DNA of 64,000 nucleotides from Myrica gale (Eukaryota; Streptophyta; Magnoliopsida; Fagales; Myricaceae): the NCBI GenBank assembly GCA_963930655.1, contig OZ005619.1:2710501-2774500 (forward strand). Reading direction: 5' to 3'. The notes below the pieces were generated by a model. That model saw only the letters and a program-made list of their open reading frames with translations, was not told the origin of the DNA and made no database searches. Made by a program: the position numbers and the translations under genes. Below are positions 1 through 11,486 of this stretch, piece by piece (position 1 is the stretch's first letter; each line of letters starts with the position of its first letter).

Positions 1-2
1 GG

Positions 3-3000
3 AGGCCATCGTATAGAAATGTCTTGCTTTTAGTGAGAAAGAAGTTGAACATTCGATGCTCAAGCAAATTGTCAACTGAAGACCTTGAAGTTGAAATCTT
101 TCTTCATCTACTACAGGATTACTCAAGGTACATTCCTAATTAATTATCCAGAGTAAAAAAGTCTTAAATTCTATAAGTAGAATACTGTCCAATCTATATT
201 ATCTTCAAGAAGGCCATTATCGCCCCTGACTTATCTGGGGTGTGTTGGGTGGGGTCCTGACACATGCCCCCAAGTTGGCTTGTAGGGCTGGGTACACGAA
301 GTGGCCCGACCTTGGGAGCTCCTGGGTTATCAAAAAAAAAAAATTATCTTCAAGAAGGTAGCGATTGAAACTTCAATCATTTTGATTGAGCAACTGGGTT
401 GTGCAATGTGTTAGCAGAATGATTGGTTCTCATCCCAAACCTATAAATGGAAGATTTCCTACGATTGAGATATTAGTTGGCGCACAATGTCACTAATTTG
501 AGTTGAATACATAAAGCATATCTACATTACAGTCATCAGTTCTTGCCTCAGCGTTGACTTGCATTGCTTCAAACTTCTCATGGTTCAACAGACCATAAGC
601 TAGCATTAGTGTTTTTTTTTTTTTTCTTTTGGGGGAAATCATTGGTTCTTTTGCAAATTACCCAAGATTTTAGCTTAACTTCTATGATTAGTTTCACAGG
701 TCCAATTTGATCTTAACTAGTTGGCATGCAACGTAACGAATTTGAATTGAATACATTATCCTTAACGATTGTTTTTGGTCACTCCTTATGAGAAGCTGAC
801 ACAATGCTCCATTTGAAATAATATCTTTGGAAGCTGAAAAACCCAAAGAACTGGGGAATAAAATTCTGTGTCATGTTTATGCTTCACCTCCCTGATCAAA
901 ATCCTCATTCCATCTTACTTCAACATGAGCAAATGAAATATCCAAATTTGAAAGTATTCACTGGAGCCTTTGTTATATTTTTATGACACTTTATCTAACG
1001 TGAATTGATCCATAATGCCCTAATCCAAACGAGAACTCTGTGCTAAATTTCACTGAGAGATAAGAGGTCTGGGAGGAATATAGCTGTAAAATTTTATTGG
1101 CTTCACATAATCCATTCTCTTCAATTCTCTATAATCAGTGTTCACACAATGGTATGACTCGTAATTGACACTGTTTCTTAAGTTAAATTTTGTAAACAGT
1201 TTCTTCAAGATGGGTTTCTGACGTTAAAAAAAACTGGAAAAATTCCTAACTTTATTGTCAATAAACCAAGCCCTGACATCATATGAGTGTAGGGAATCAA
1301 AGATCCCTCAAAAGGAAAATTTCTGAGAATATAGGCTTCAGGATATTCCTCGGAACTTGAAAGTTTTGGGTAGAAATGGGGTTTGATTAAGGGTGTTAAT
1401 ATGTGAGTGCTATATGCATGCCTGCAGAAATATGTTGTTCCAGTTTTATCGGTCTGCTTTGTGGATCCAATGCCATCTGATGTTTGGTTGTTCCAATCAG
1501 TACATTAGTACATGGGTCCAGGCCACAACAGTTGAAACAATGAGACGTATTGATTTCCTTTTTAAATTAATAGTGTGCTAAAAGTCGTCAGTTAACCATT
1601 CTGTTGTACATTTGTTTCGCTAATATAGTTTCATGAACGGGTCTATCTTCATTGCCATCTGTTGTAACGTGATAAAGTTTTAGAGAATAACTAGTTCTTA
1701 GAAAAGTTTTCAATGTCTTTGGCTCAAATTGCATCTTATTGGGAGGGACCTTCCCCTCCTCTCCCTTGAACAATTGGCTTGGGGATAGGGTTGTTGGTTC
1801 AAGCTGTACCGGATGCATTTGACACCAATTGAAAATTAATTCTGAAGAGGTCAATTTTCATTTCCCCTTTCTATTTCTCTGTGACGGTTAAAAACTTTTA
1901 ATTTGCCTTCTTGTAGTGATGAATTGGGAACTTTCTCGTCATCTAATGATCAAGGCAGTCTAGAACTTGGACTTAGTCAAAAGAAGGTGCATACCCTTGA
2001 TGCTATGAGAGAGCTTCGGTCTATACTTTTAAAGGTATGGGTAATTTTGTTTCACAGTGTTATTTCATGAACAAATCGGTTGGTTCTTTCTCTTGAAGTT
2101 GATTTCTCTCTTTCTTCTTCCTTGAATTTTGATGTGAAGGGCGGTGGTATGTATACGTTGGCAAAGATTTATCAATTGGTAAGTAAATGGTGTATATTGG
2201 TATACTAGCAAGGTCTCTTGTTTTCATCTCTGAAGTAGTTTTCCTCCTGTGGTAGGTAGCAAGGAGATTATCAGGGAAGGTGTTCGTAGAAGCTGCCAAC
2301 TATCAGATAAGAAAGGAATTCATTAAAAAGGTGCAAGTTTGACATCACCAATATGTAGTTGTGAAAAACAATCGTAATAGTCACTTTTCTGTTAGTAAGT
2401 TGGTTGGGGTTTAAGGAGGAAACAGTGCTTTGCAAGAGGAGGATGTCACACCTCCCTATTTAAAGTTCAAAGTTAGTTCTATTTTAGTGATTTGGCTCTC
2501 AAGCTCAGAAATGATTAGGCATGCGACAGAAATGTGGTGCCTGAAGACATATTGAGCAATCAAAACTGAAAATAGAGCCACATCTTAGAAAGTACAATCT
2601 TGAATGGACTGATGAGACTTCTAATTTGGTTAAAAGAAAAAGAAAAGTTAAGTAGCAAATGGCGATACAAGGATGACTATAGAAAAAGTGAATACAGATT
2701 CAAAAGAGAAATGCGGAACTGATTTTGAGGACAATATAGGTTTAAATTCATTAAGTTGGTTCAGTCATGTTAGATGGGAACAGTAAGTGCAATACAGAAT
2801 ATTGCCTTGGTTTAAGCGAAAGGGCACCAAGAAGGATTTGGGGAGGCCAAAGGGGACATGGGTGGAGTTGTTAAGATTGGATAGTCTAGAAGGATCTTAG
2901 CAAGCACGTAATTTTGGATAGAATTGAGCACCCCAAAAGCATATATTTAACAACAAGAAGAACTATATTGAAGGTTTTCATGAGTTTGGCAAGAGTACGG

Positions 3001-4772
3001 GCTGCTTGCAATTTATGAAGGCAATCTGATGGTGTTTTCATAGAAGTCCAAGGGGAGAGTTTACTTTTGGACATGCTTTGTTTTCCTCAGTGGGACTCAC
3101 CTGACATTATCCTTTGTTGGTTTTCAGGGTGGACAATTAGCTGCTATTAATCTAGAATCTAGAGCAGCCTTGCTCGCAGCAAAACAGGTGAATACTTTTC
3201 CCCCCTGGCGCAAGCGTGTGATTTTCTTCTTGTGATTATTCAATTCAATGTTAGTGCTATGCACTCATGAGGAGGTATAGTACTATATCAACAAATAGAC
3301 TTATCAATGCCCTATTTACAGCTATTTTTTTTCGGGTGCCATTTAAGCAGTATTCTGAGATTAGGGAAAAACCATCTTCTTGTCATAATTTCAAAAAAAA
3401 AAAAAAAAAACTGTTGTCACAATCACTTTGATGATTATCGTGATAGCTCAATTTGAGAAAACATGGTAATTCACTTTTAAAAAAAATGGTAATGTATGTT
3501 TATAAATAGGACAAGAGAATGTTGTTTCACTTTGTGCCCTCTATGTATATAAGGAATTCTCATTTTCGTAACTGTGGACAGGGCTTTTTGGGTGCTGCAT
3601 CGAGATATCTGGGTTTTAGAAGCATGGTGGCTTTACTCGGCCCAATGTATTGACTTTTTCAGTTTCTCAGTTTTTGCTATATATTTTGTCTGCTGAGGCT
3701 GTTTTTTTTTCTTTTCGTTTCACCTGCAACTTGCTTTCCTTATCTGTTTGTCACCTGCATTATTCATGCCTTCCACCTGAAGCCCCTGCTGCCTGCCTGG
3801 GATGAGTGTCCTTTGCTCTTAATTCTTAAAGGGTGATATTTTGTTACTCATGTCGATCCCACCTAGTCGCATAGGTCTCATCATAATCACCTCTTGCCCG
3901 ATTCACCTGGTACACATCCATGAAATGCCCTCACAGTTCACATGATTTTTGGAAAATCATATAAATGTTTAGGTACAAGATTCGGCATAACTACAGTTAG
4001 TAATCTGTTCAAGCAGTCACCAATTTCGTGGAAAACCTTTTCTCTTTTCTTTTTTTGGTTTGGATCTACTGTCCGGGTAGGGAAGAGGGGGGGGGGGAGG
4101 ATAGAGAGAGATGGAGACAGAGGAAGTTGAAGGTTGAAAGAACTTGCTTGCAGTTACAAAAGGATAGTCCTACAAAAATTGAAAATGAAGCTTTATTTTA
4201 TTTTTCCTTTCTGATAAGAAAGAACAACCTTTCTTGCGCTTTGAACTTTTCTAAATCTGCACAAATTGTGCCTCAAGTAAATGCATTAGTTGTGGATGTC
4301 AGAAGTTCTTCGCTCACAGAGCTTACCACTTTAAGCGCCCCTAGGCATGTTTTTAGCAACACTAAGTTATGAAAGTTGAAGGACGTAGTTTGGCAGCCTC
4401 CCTTGGCCTCGTAGTCGGGCATTGACTATAGAAATTACTAGCCTTTCTGCACTAGAAATATTTTCTTTCAGGCTTCTTTTAGGAATATTGTCCTTGTCTT
4501 TGACAATTTTTTTCCGTTGGTATCTTTTGCAGGGTTTGGGGGACATTTCTGGCAGATGTTGTTATTCAAATGCTTGGAACTGATTATTCTAGAATCTTGC
4601 GAGCAATTTATGCTTTTGCACAGGTAACATTTTGTGCCCACCCAAACAACATCAATGAAAAACAGAAAAAAGTATCATATTAATTTTGGGTTTCTGACTG
4701 TCACTAAATTGTGTTGTTTTGCTCCAGATCCGCATAACCCGAACATATAGATTACCAACTCAAGCTGACTGA
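3..4772 (+). CDS. 3' part of a multi-exon gene for a conserved protein of unknown function (5' end outside window)
   Basis: Seven exons splice in phase with GT-AG borders: 3-127 (partial), 1917-2034, 2256-2330, 3128-3187, 3582-3646, 4533-4623 and 4728-4772 (stop TGA). Together they give 192 visible C-terminal residues. Every exon-exon phase matches (for example phase 2 at 127/1917 and at 3646/4533), and this supports the model. The visible protein begins RPSYRNVLLLVRKK, has a charged middle (LDAMRELRSILLKVARRL) and ends in a hydrophobic, probably membrane-associated stretch (MVALLGPMVWGTFLADVVIQ) followed by LRAIYAFAQIRITRTYRLP and a stop. The small Gly/Ala residues and the basic tail look strongly constrained, so I treat it as a real host gene. 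I do not recognise the family; a plastid or cyanobacterial-type membrane protein (DUF3685-like) is only a guess. Introns hold a SINE-like insertion (214-342) and a LINE relic near 2.8 kb. Confidence 0.75.
214..342 (+). mobile_element. SINE-like poly(A) retroposon in intron
   Basis: A 129-bp insertion ending in a run of about a dozen A residues is bracketed by a perfect 16-bp direct repeat, attatcttcaagaagg, at 198-213 and 343-358. A long target duplication plus an A-tail is the signature of target-primed reverse transcription, so this is a SINE or 5'-truncated LINE copy. I see no clear pol III A and B boxes, so the family is unknown. It lies in the intron between the first two visible exons of the gene at 3-4772, in the same orientation, and does not touch a splice site. 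Confidence 0.7.
2735..2895 (+). pseudogene. LINE reverse-transcriptase C-terminal relic in intron
   Basis: The plus strand reads LNSLSWFSHVRWEQ, then a stop, then KGTKKDLGRPKGTWVELLRL. This matches the general pattern of the C-terminal tail of plant non-LTR retrotransposon polymerases (WFGHV ... GRP+ +TW+E). The frame is broken by a stop and the rest of the element is not recognisable, so it is an old fragment inside the intron between exons 2256-2330 and 3128-3187. The identification rests on motif resemblance only. Confidence 0.4.
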
Positions 4773-6231
4773 AGAATTCGGTGTCTCGGAAGGTTGCACT
4801 TCAAATACTTTCAGACGGTAGAGTTAGAGTTCCCATTGGTTGGGCCGCTTTCAAGTGTAAGCTATATTGACAAACTTCGCAGAATCACAACCTAGCTCTG
4901 TGGATATTGTGTTGTCCATAGCTTTCAACACTGTATATATCTGTTAAGGCTCATTTGCTGGCATTGCTGCTTCTGACAATTTACCTGCACTTGGTGAATT
5001 GGGATGTCTTATAATATTGCGGTGCAAATTACCCTGTTACGTTTTTCCGCTGCTGCTTCAATAAGTTCATAACCATGGGAACCGCCACTTCGCATCTGCC
5101 CAGGAAAAAGAACTAAACGGCCACTTCGCATCCTGTTTGGCTCTACTTGACAGAAGTCAAATGGCAGGGTGTTTTCATTATGCAGCGTTAAAGTTCCATT
5201 TTATTCGAAACAGAGAGAGGTGACTCTTAGCATGTAATTACAGCTAGTAATGTCAGGATAAATCAAATTTTAAGGCCAGCAAGCCTCGAGTGTTTTCGAA
5301 CAGATTGAACCTGTTAATTAGCTGGGCCTATTGGACGTGAAGAACTTGGTGGCAACACCATAAGACAACCTCATGTTTCTGAGACTCATTGTGAGCCCTA
5401 CAGGAGCCTTCTTGGTGGGTTTTTTTTCCTTCTTTCTTTTTGAGTCTTCTTGGTTTGGGTTGGCGAGCATCCAGTAGTAAGCTCTTCTTTAATTGGGACA
5501 CACAGACAGACAGTATGCAGAAATAGTATGCGAAATGCTAACTAAGTAATGCAAATTGCACTAAACCAATTGATACCAGAAAAGAAGGAAAGATTAAAAT
5601 ATGTACAATATGTTAGAATCCAGAGATGTCGAGCAGAGAGATAGCAAGAGAAAATGAGAATGAACCCAGAGATGCCGAGCAGAGAGATAGCAAGAGAAAA
5701 TGAGAATCTCATTGAATTCGAATATCTTCGCTTTCTGTACAGTGCAAGCTTTAAGCTTATATGCAAAAGAGAAAGACAAATACAAAGGGTACAAACGTAA
5801 AAAGAGCAAACAAAAAAAAGAGAATCAGCGTCAGTGATACGTCTGGAGAGTAGTGGGTGCAGATGGCTACATGACAGGAGGCTGCAACTCGGTAGCACAA
5901 TGCCTGACATCTGGAAAGCAAGAGGAGGAATCCTCTACCGGAGAGCTTTTGCTAAGCTGGAAAATCTGCTTCCTTTGATACAACATTTATGCATGACTTG
6001 ACGCTGGACTTGTTTGGAGTCTGGAATATCGTCTCTCGCTGTGCATTAAAAGTTGCCCACACCCGGCTATAGGTTCATATTATAGGGGCCTTGTAAGCAA
6101 CACTGGCAATTACGGTCAGAGGTGCTCGACAAAATCGAGAGAGAGATAGAGACGCGGCTCTTGTTTGTCTAGAAAAGCCTTGTTTCCTAACACAGAAGGT
6201 GGAGGGAAGAAGGTAAGGAATTGCAGGATGG
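4773..6231. other. 3' flank and intergenic DNA
   Basis: The first few hundred bases after the stop at 4772 are the likely 3' UTR and terminator of the upstream gene. Beyond that I see no supported gene. The span contains the 46-bp tandem duplication at 5620-5707. Short open frames on the minus strand (5542-5910) cover that duplication and look like chance frames. Confidence 0.5.
5620..5707. repeat. 46-bp tandem duplication (two copies)
   Basis: A segment starting ccagagatgtcgagcagaga is followed immediately by a second copy starting ccagagatgccgagcagaga at 5666. The unit length is 46 bp, with one visible substitution in the first 40 bases. It is a recent local tandem duplication with no obvious function. 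Confidence 0.85.
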
Positions 6232-6239
6232 GGTCAAAA

Positions 6240-7556
6240 CACAGGCGGAGGGAGGGGGGCGAACCGGGGCCATTGCCCCGGTTGGCTCCCCCCAAACAAT
6301 TTTTTTTACATTGGCATTTTTTTTATTTTTTTATTAGGTCTGCCCCCTTTGACCAACTAAAAATTAAACTCGCCCCCTTGCCTGCCTAGATAAATCAGCC
6401 CGCCCCCCTTAATTAAGGCCTAAGCAGCCTAGTACCTCAAAATCAAACTAAAAGAATAAGCAAAGAGATATTTATTTGTGTCAAAACTTGAAATCCTACC
6501 TTGACTTGTTGACGTTGTCGTGAATTTTGCGACGAATATTTCCTATAATTCTCCTGAGTCCTGATAATCGTTGTGTGTTGTAATCCTTGAAATAGATGTT
6601 TTCGCTATTCTAGTGCTGCTTTTCTTTTTGTTCGTTTGTCTTTTATGTTGGACTTAGTTGAAAATTTGGATATCACAAATGCTGAGAAAAGGGGTGGTGT
6701 GCTCTTGTTGGATAAGTGATAATTCAATTATTCAAGTGTGTTGCGTGTCTATCTTTACCTACTAGAGAGTCATTGGTTATATCATTTTATTGTCACTATC
6801 ATCATCTAATTTTACATGTCTAACTTCTCCACATTTTATGAAAATCCAAAGTTGAGGTAAGACTCATTTTCATCTCTCTTTTGTTTGTTTAGGTCTGATT
6901 TTTCATAGCTCATGAGATTAACTTGTTTTTAATTGTCTTTCTCTAAAGGTGGAACTTCTTTTCCATTGTAATTTGTGACGTTTGGATCAAGTTATAGATA
7001 TATTTCTTCAAAATTTTAGCCAGGTAATGGGCATTTTGAACTACGATTTTTTTTGTTTTCTCATTTTGTAAGGGGAGTAGAATAGTTATTTGGATGTTAA
7101 AATTGAACTTTTTGTCCAAATTTTTTTCTATTATCATTTACCAAGTATGTATTCCACCTTGCAATTTCGGGTTATTTTATTGTTGATAGAGATTCCACTC
7201 CTGAGAAGCTCGTGTTCAATAGTACTGTCACACTAAAAAACAGCTATAGCAAGGGTGAGAAGTATCTTTATGCCCTTGGAACTTGGATTCTTTTTTAACT
7301 TTAGATCCTTTGGCTTCTTTTTCCAATATACTTTTGTTTGCTTTTGTTTCTTTCAAGAATAATAGAAACACAGTAATCGTTTATTTTTCTCATTTATGTG
7401 TTATGTTTTCTTTTTACAGATCCCAACAGATTCAACGGGACTTTTTGAGTATATGACACATCCTTTTTTACAACAGAAGTAAGTACTTCATTTATGGAAG
7501 TAAAGAGTTATATTGCTGAAAATACTTTGTTTCATTTATGTGTTTTGTTTTACAAA

Positions 7557-7591
<35 letters not shown>

Positions 7592-7837
7592 CTTTGTTTG
7601 TGTGATTAGTTAGTGCTCTATTGGTATCTTGAATAACAAGAATTTAATCTTTAATGTCACCTTTCAGTATCAGCAAATAGTACGGTACATGTATTTCAAT
7701 TTTTTTTAGTATTTTTAGTCCTTAATTTTTTATATTTATAGTGTTAAGACATTTTTTTGCCTTACGTAGAATTTTTTTTTTGTCATTTTTCCTTAAAAGT
7801 TTGCCCCCCATTAATTGGGTTTCTGGATCCGCCACTG
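6240..7837. mobile_element. non-autonomous hAT-type DNA transposon, 1.6 kb
   Basis: The ends are imperfect terminal inverted repeats: cacaggcgga on the left, and cagtggcgga as the reverse complement of the right end (8 of 10 match). The element is flanked by an exact 8-bp target duplication, ggtcaaaa, at 6232-6239 and 7838-7845. Eight-base target duplications and short C-A-G-starting inverted repeats are typical of hAT elements. The interior is AT-rich, contains an (AT)n tract at 7559-7587 and has no transposase frame, so it must be mobilised in trans. A diverged second copy lies at 57147-58087. The insertion sits just upstream of a degraded CASP-like gene fragment. Confidence 0.75.
7559..7587. 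repeat. (AT)n microsatellite
   Basis: About 29 bp of uninterrupted AT dinucleotides within the hAT element. Likely polymorphic in length. Confidence 0.9.
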
Positions 7838-7855
7838 GGTCAAAAGCTAGAGTAA

Positions 7856-8384
7856 ATTACGCGTCCGATCCTCACTCTACTGTCATTAGGTGCTTCCATT
7901 GGGGTATTAGGAATTGCAGGATTGGGCTCTTGTTTGTCTATGTACTATGCGTGTAAAGAAAAAGAGGTTAATACATAAGGGATGCTTGCCAGACTTCGAC
8001 TTCTATATATGGAGATGAGGCATCTCTTGGTTTACTACTGAGCTTCTCTTTGTATCTCTGATGAAACAGTGCCAATTTCAAAAATATAACCCAGCTGGGA
8101 CAAAGTATTTGGGTAGTCATTATCTATTGCTAGTTGGTTAAGACTACCTTCTAACTGCAAGGATTTGACTCAACAGCTCATCAGCTTGCTTCTGGCTAGA
8201 GGCTACTGGTGTTGGTGCTGTTTTTGCCGTCTCTTTTGAGTTCATGAGAACTTACGACGATTTATTTGGTGGTTTTTTCAATGATTTCTTTGTCCAAGGG
8301 AATATTGCAGCCGGTGTTCTGTTGGTGGGAACTGTCTGCATGGCAATTGTTTCAGTGCTTTCACTCATAGATCGGACCCAATAG
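7856..8384 (+). pseudogene. CASP-like membrane protein relic
   Basis: From 8177, after a possible splice acceptor (caacag), an open frame runs to TAG at 8384. It reads ATGVGAVFAVSFEFMRTYDD and, after a short loop, NIAAGVLLVGTVCMAIVSVL. This arrangement of a hydrophobic helix, a loop with FF residues and a terminal hydrophobic helix resembles the third and fourth membrane segments of CASP-like (UPF0497) proteins, perhaps the 4D group. A second hydrophobic open segment at 7856-7957 (LLSLGASIGVLGIAGLGSCL) may be an earlier exon. I could not build an intact gene from a start codon. A hAT element lies immediately upstream. The most likely state is a truncated, transposon-broken gene; an expressed partial gene is not excluded. 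Confidence 0.4.
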
Positions 8385-8787
8385 AAGTACTGGACCTATT
8401 TTATCGTTATTGCTGTAGGTGGGCTTGTATGGTCTTTTTTTTTTTTTTCAAAATGCTTGTGAGCTTGGATACTGCTTTATTATTGTCCCTCTTCTAATGA
8501 GGATCACACCAGACGCATACCACCTACACTATCAAATCCCTGATAATTTATATTGTATATATTTTTGTGTTCTTTAATCTATCATGGGAAACTAAATTTT
8601 AGAGATAAATACTTTTTATAAGCAAACAAATCAAACAGAAAAGCACCTAGCTACTTACTGTATTGAGTGTTTTTTTATCTTTAATCTGCAATATTGTCGG
8701 TCACAAATCTCGTAAGAATTAATCTTTGATGCTAGCTAGTGATGTTGCTTCCATTTATTTGTGCATAATTTTTACTACTCATGCTCT

Positions 8788-9029
8788 GGCCATGGTTATT
8801 GTGTGAGTGAGATTATGGTGTGAGTGTGTGAGTAGACGAGTGAGATTAGAAGTTGAGAAATCTAATGGTTGAAAAAATGTCACATCATTTAATGAAACCG
8901 GATCGATTTCGCGGGTCGGGTTCATTAAATGATGTAACATTTTTTCAGCCATTAGATTTCTCAACTTTTAATCTCACTCGTTCACTCGTACACTCACACA
9001 ATAACCTCAATCACACAATAACTTTTGCC
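8788..9029. mobile_element. Mutator-type foldback MITE, 242 bp
   Basis: Two arms of about 105 bp are inverted copies around a short centre near 8900-8922 (accggatcgatttcgcgggt). The element is flanked by the 10-bp direct repeat ctcatgctct at 8778-8787 and 9030-9039. Target duplications of 9-10 bp with long inverted repeats point to MULE-derived MITEs. The two arms match at most positions, with scattered differences. The short open frames read across it on both strands are mirror images of each other and are not genes. Confidence 0.8.
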
Positions 9030-9039
9030 CTCATGCTCT

Positions 9040-9912
9040 AGCCCTATATATATATATTAGATAAAGGCACTCGCGCGAGCACGGCTACAGCTTGAGCAAA
9101 GATGGTCGTCTAATTCCTAAGGTGAGTGAGGTGGCACGCTTTAATATGAATATTTTCTCCCACCTACGCTTAATTGATTTCCAACACGCATTTCGGCCTT
9201 CAAACCATATAAAGGTGCTTTTCATGCATTGGTAGTCGATCTTTTCGATTCAAGCCATATTTTAGCTTCCTTTTGAAGCCTTTTCTACTACTCGAATTAG
9301 TTATAATTCAAAATGGAATCTCCCTGTACAAGGAACTCGTCATTGAGATTAAATCTGGATATATAAGGAGATTCTTCTTGATATATAGTTATGAAGCTGA
9401 TCACGCACAAGTTGCTTGCATTCGGTCCAATACATAGTACTAAGTAAAACATTTTTCATCTCTTATGATTACAATTTCAAACGTGAATCTATTGCCCTTT
9501 AACAATTAAGTGTTATAAGAAGAGATCTAGCTAGTAACAGGATGATCTTTAAATAGTACATTGTAAATATTGTATCATTCTTTTTGTTGGTGGGAAACTG
9601 ATCTTATATATGTTGTTTATTATCACAATTTCAATATAAAGAAGCCAATTAGGGATCAATTGAAAGACTTGGCAGAAAATATATCGTGTTTATTGCCTCG
9701 TGGGCGTATCCTATTTTACTATCTTGAAAGAGGGCTGGTCATGGGGGCTGGCCCCGGGGAGGGGGGATAGATAGAGAAAGAGGATGATATCTCTGATATC
9801 CATCGCTCCTCTTTACCCTATGAAATGAAGTTGTTTACGAAGAATATAGGATAGACCAGTCTTATGAATTATCTATTTCGAGGGAATGAGAACGAAACAC
9901 ACATAATTGGCA
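9040..9912. other. intergenic DNA, no gene seen
   Basis: AT-rich sequence with a TA tract just after the MITE. A short open frame at 9570-9770 has no recognisable content. It ends in a GC-rich patch (near 9735-9770) that resembles transposon-end sequence, but no partner end was found. Confidence 0.5.
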
Positions 9913-9921
9913 TTTGAGTTC

Positions 9922-10400
9922 GGGAACGGATTCCCTCCGAAGGAGGGAATTCCGAAGGCCACCTAAGGGATGGCTAGGATTAAAACAAATCTCATCAACG
10001 GTTAAAAAACCTCCAACTCATTAAATGAATAGTAAAAGCTAAATGGCTTGATGGCTTGATGGCTTGGTGGCTCCAAACTTCCCCAATTTGATTCTACGCA
10101 ATTATCTCCTTTCTTTTCCCTATTCCCCATCTCTCTCACCAGATCCCCTTTTCTTTGCAATCCCTCTCTTCTCTGTTTCCCGGACTGTCGCCGGAGTCAA
10201 GATCAGGAGAGAAGGTTTTCAAAAGTGACGAAACTTCAAGTCGTACGAAACTTCAAGTCGTAAGATATCTTTCGTACCGTTATTTAGAGCCAAACACGTA
10301 CGAGTTTACTAATCTGCTTTTATCAATCTCTCAACCCCAACATGTTTGCCTAAATGCCTTTGAGAACTGGTTTTATACTAGCGCTGCATTTGTTTTGGGG
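9922..10400. repeat. left terminal inverted repeat of the MULE
   Basis: 479 bp matching the reverse complement of 14655-15116. Within it, a 10-bp motif (tggcttgatg) is tandemly repeated near 10045-10070, and a 17-bp segment (acgaaacttcaagtcgt) is duplicated near 10225-10262. The duplication is absent from the right arm and explains the 17-bp length difference. The inner boundary is at tgttttgggg. MULE inverted repeats usually contain the promoters of the element's genes, so this arm may drive the passenger gene. Confidence 0.9.
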
Positions 10401-10722
10401 GACATTTGGTTTTATCTCAATTCATAAAGGTATACTTTTTTCTCTTTTAGTTTGGGTAAAAGTTGAGGAAAAAGAAAGTGAACTGAGAAACTTGATTCAA
10501 CATAGCTAGAATAGCCGGCGTTCTGTTTTCACATGTCACGAAGTGCTTTTCTGGTTTTGGTTTTGCAAGATTATAGCAAAATTTGCTCTCCTCGTGACTA
10601 TAATGAGAGATGTACCTTCAGAACGTTGTTGTTACAACTTCTGAGCAACAGGATAGTGTGTTCATATGTTATACTTCTCTTACAGGCTACAGCTGTAGGA
10701 CTCAATTTGGGATCCTTGTATC

Positions 10723-11328
10723 ATGTTGATCAGGCGACTTGCCGTGGCCCTTCTTCGGTCAAGAAGGTTCTTTAGCAGTAACATCAACCATGATCTTGCA
10801 AGCCACATTGCTGAGTTAAATAAGGTTAGGTTCTGTTTCTCTCCTGGTTGGAAAAAAAAAAGCCTCTATAACCCGTATGGGAATTTCTCTCTCAAGGAAT
10901 GAAAATACATACTTCCTGGTTTCAGGAAATGGAATCAGTGTTTGGTGAACCTCCTTCAAGTGGCAATGCCAGTTCTGTGAGTAACGAATATGTAGCTACA
11001 GAACCAAAGTTCGTTCCAGGCAATGCCATTACTGGAGCTGCTTCTGGTTCTCAACCAATTGGGTTCAATGCTAGCTTAAATTGTGGATTATCTGCTCCCA
11101 CTCCTCCACGTTCTATTAAAATTCTTAGTTGGAAAAAGGTGAGAGTATTGAAAATTACTTGACTTATGTCTACTAATTTAGCTCCATTAATAAAAATGGA
11201 AAGAAATTCTTAACATGATTTTTTCTCTATTCTGCCAGGCCATTGAATATTTTGCAATACTTCTTCGTCATGTAGACCCAAGAAGAAGAGTTTATATCCA
11301 GTTTGTGAAAGTGCTTCATAGATGTTAA
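10723..11328 (+). CDS. MULE passenger gene: 134-residue protein with mitochondrial-like N-terminus, function unknown
   Basis: Three exons (10723-10824, 10926-11138, 11239-11328) join in phase 0 with GT-AG borders and encode 134 residues ending in TAA. The N-terminus, MLIRRLAVALLRSRRFFSSN, has the Arg-rich, acid-free amphipathic pattern and RFFSS cleavage-like site of a mitochondrial presequence. It is followed by a helix (DLASHIAELNKEMESVFGE), a low-complexity Ser/Gly/Ala middle and a basic, aromatic C-terminal part (AIEYFAILLRHVDPRRRVYI). I do not recognise the family. Its position inside a MULE, transcribed toward the transposase gene, suggests a captured host gene or a second MULE gene laid out like maize mudrB. 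Intact splicing and a continuous frame argue against simple debris. A further open frame overlaps its stop codon. Confidence 0.6.
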
Positions 11329-11486
11329 AGAAATTTAAGATTGGAGACCTTTATATCATTTGTGCAAATGACATCGCAAGGGAATGGAGTGAAGAAGTCG
11401 AGGAATTGAGATACATTCAAGTTTTTAAGATTTGGGATATTTTACCTGCAGTGAATATTCCGTTTGGCAGTGTTACCATGTCATAA
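11322..11486 (+). other. open frame overlapping the passenger gene stop, possible continuation of the captured protein
   Basis: ATG at 11322 overlaps the passenger stop codon (11326-11328) in another frame and opens 54 codons, MLKKFKIGDLYIICANDIAR and onward, ending VNIPFGSVTMS before TAA. The composition looks protein-like. It may be the rest of the ancestral captured protein, shifted out of frame by an indel or reached by a different splice. As it stands it would be a separate short frame with no obvious start signal. Confidence 0.35.

Noticed and set aside
10155..10427. 90-codon plus-strand frame in the MULE left arm
   Set aside because: It lies in the inverted repeat and is present, inverted, in the other arm; not protein-like.
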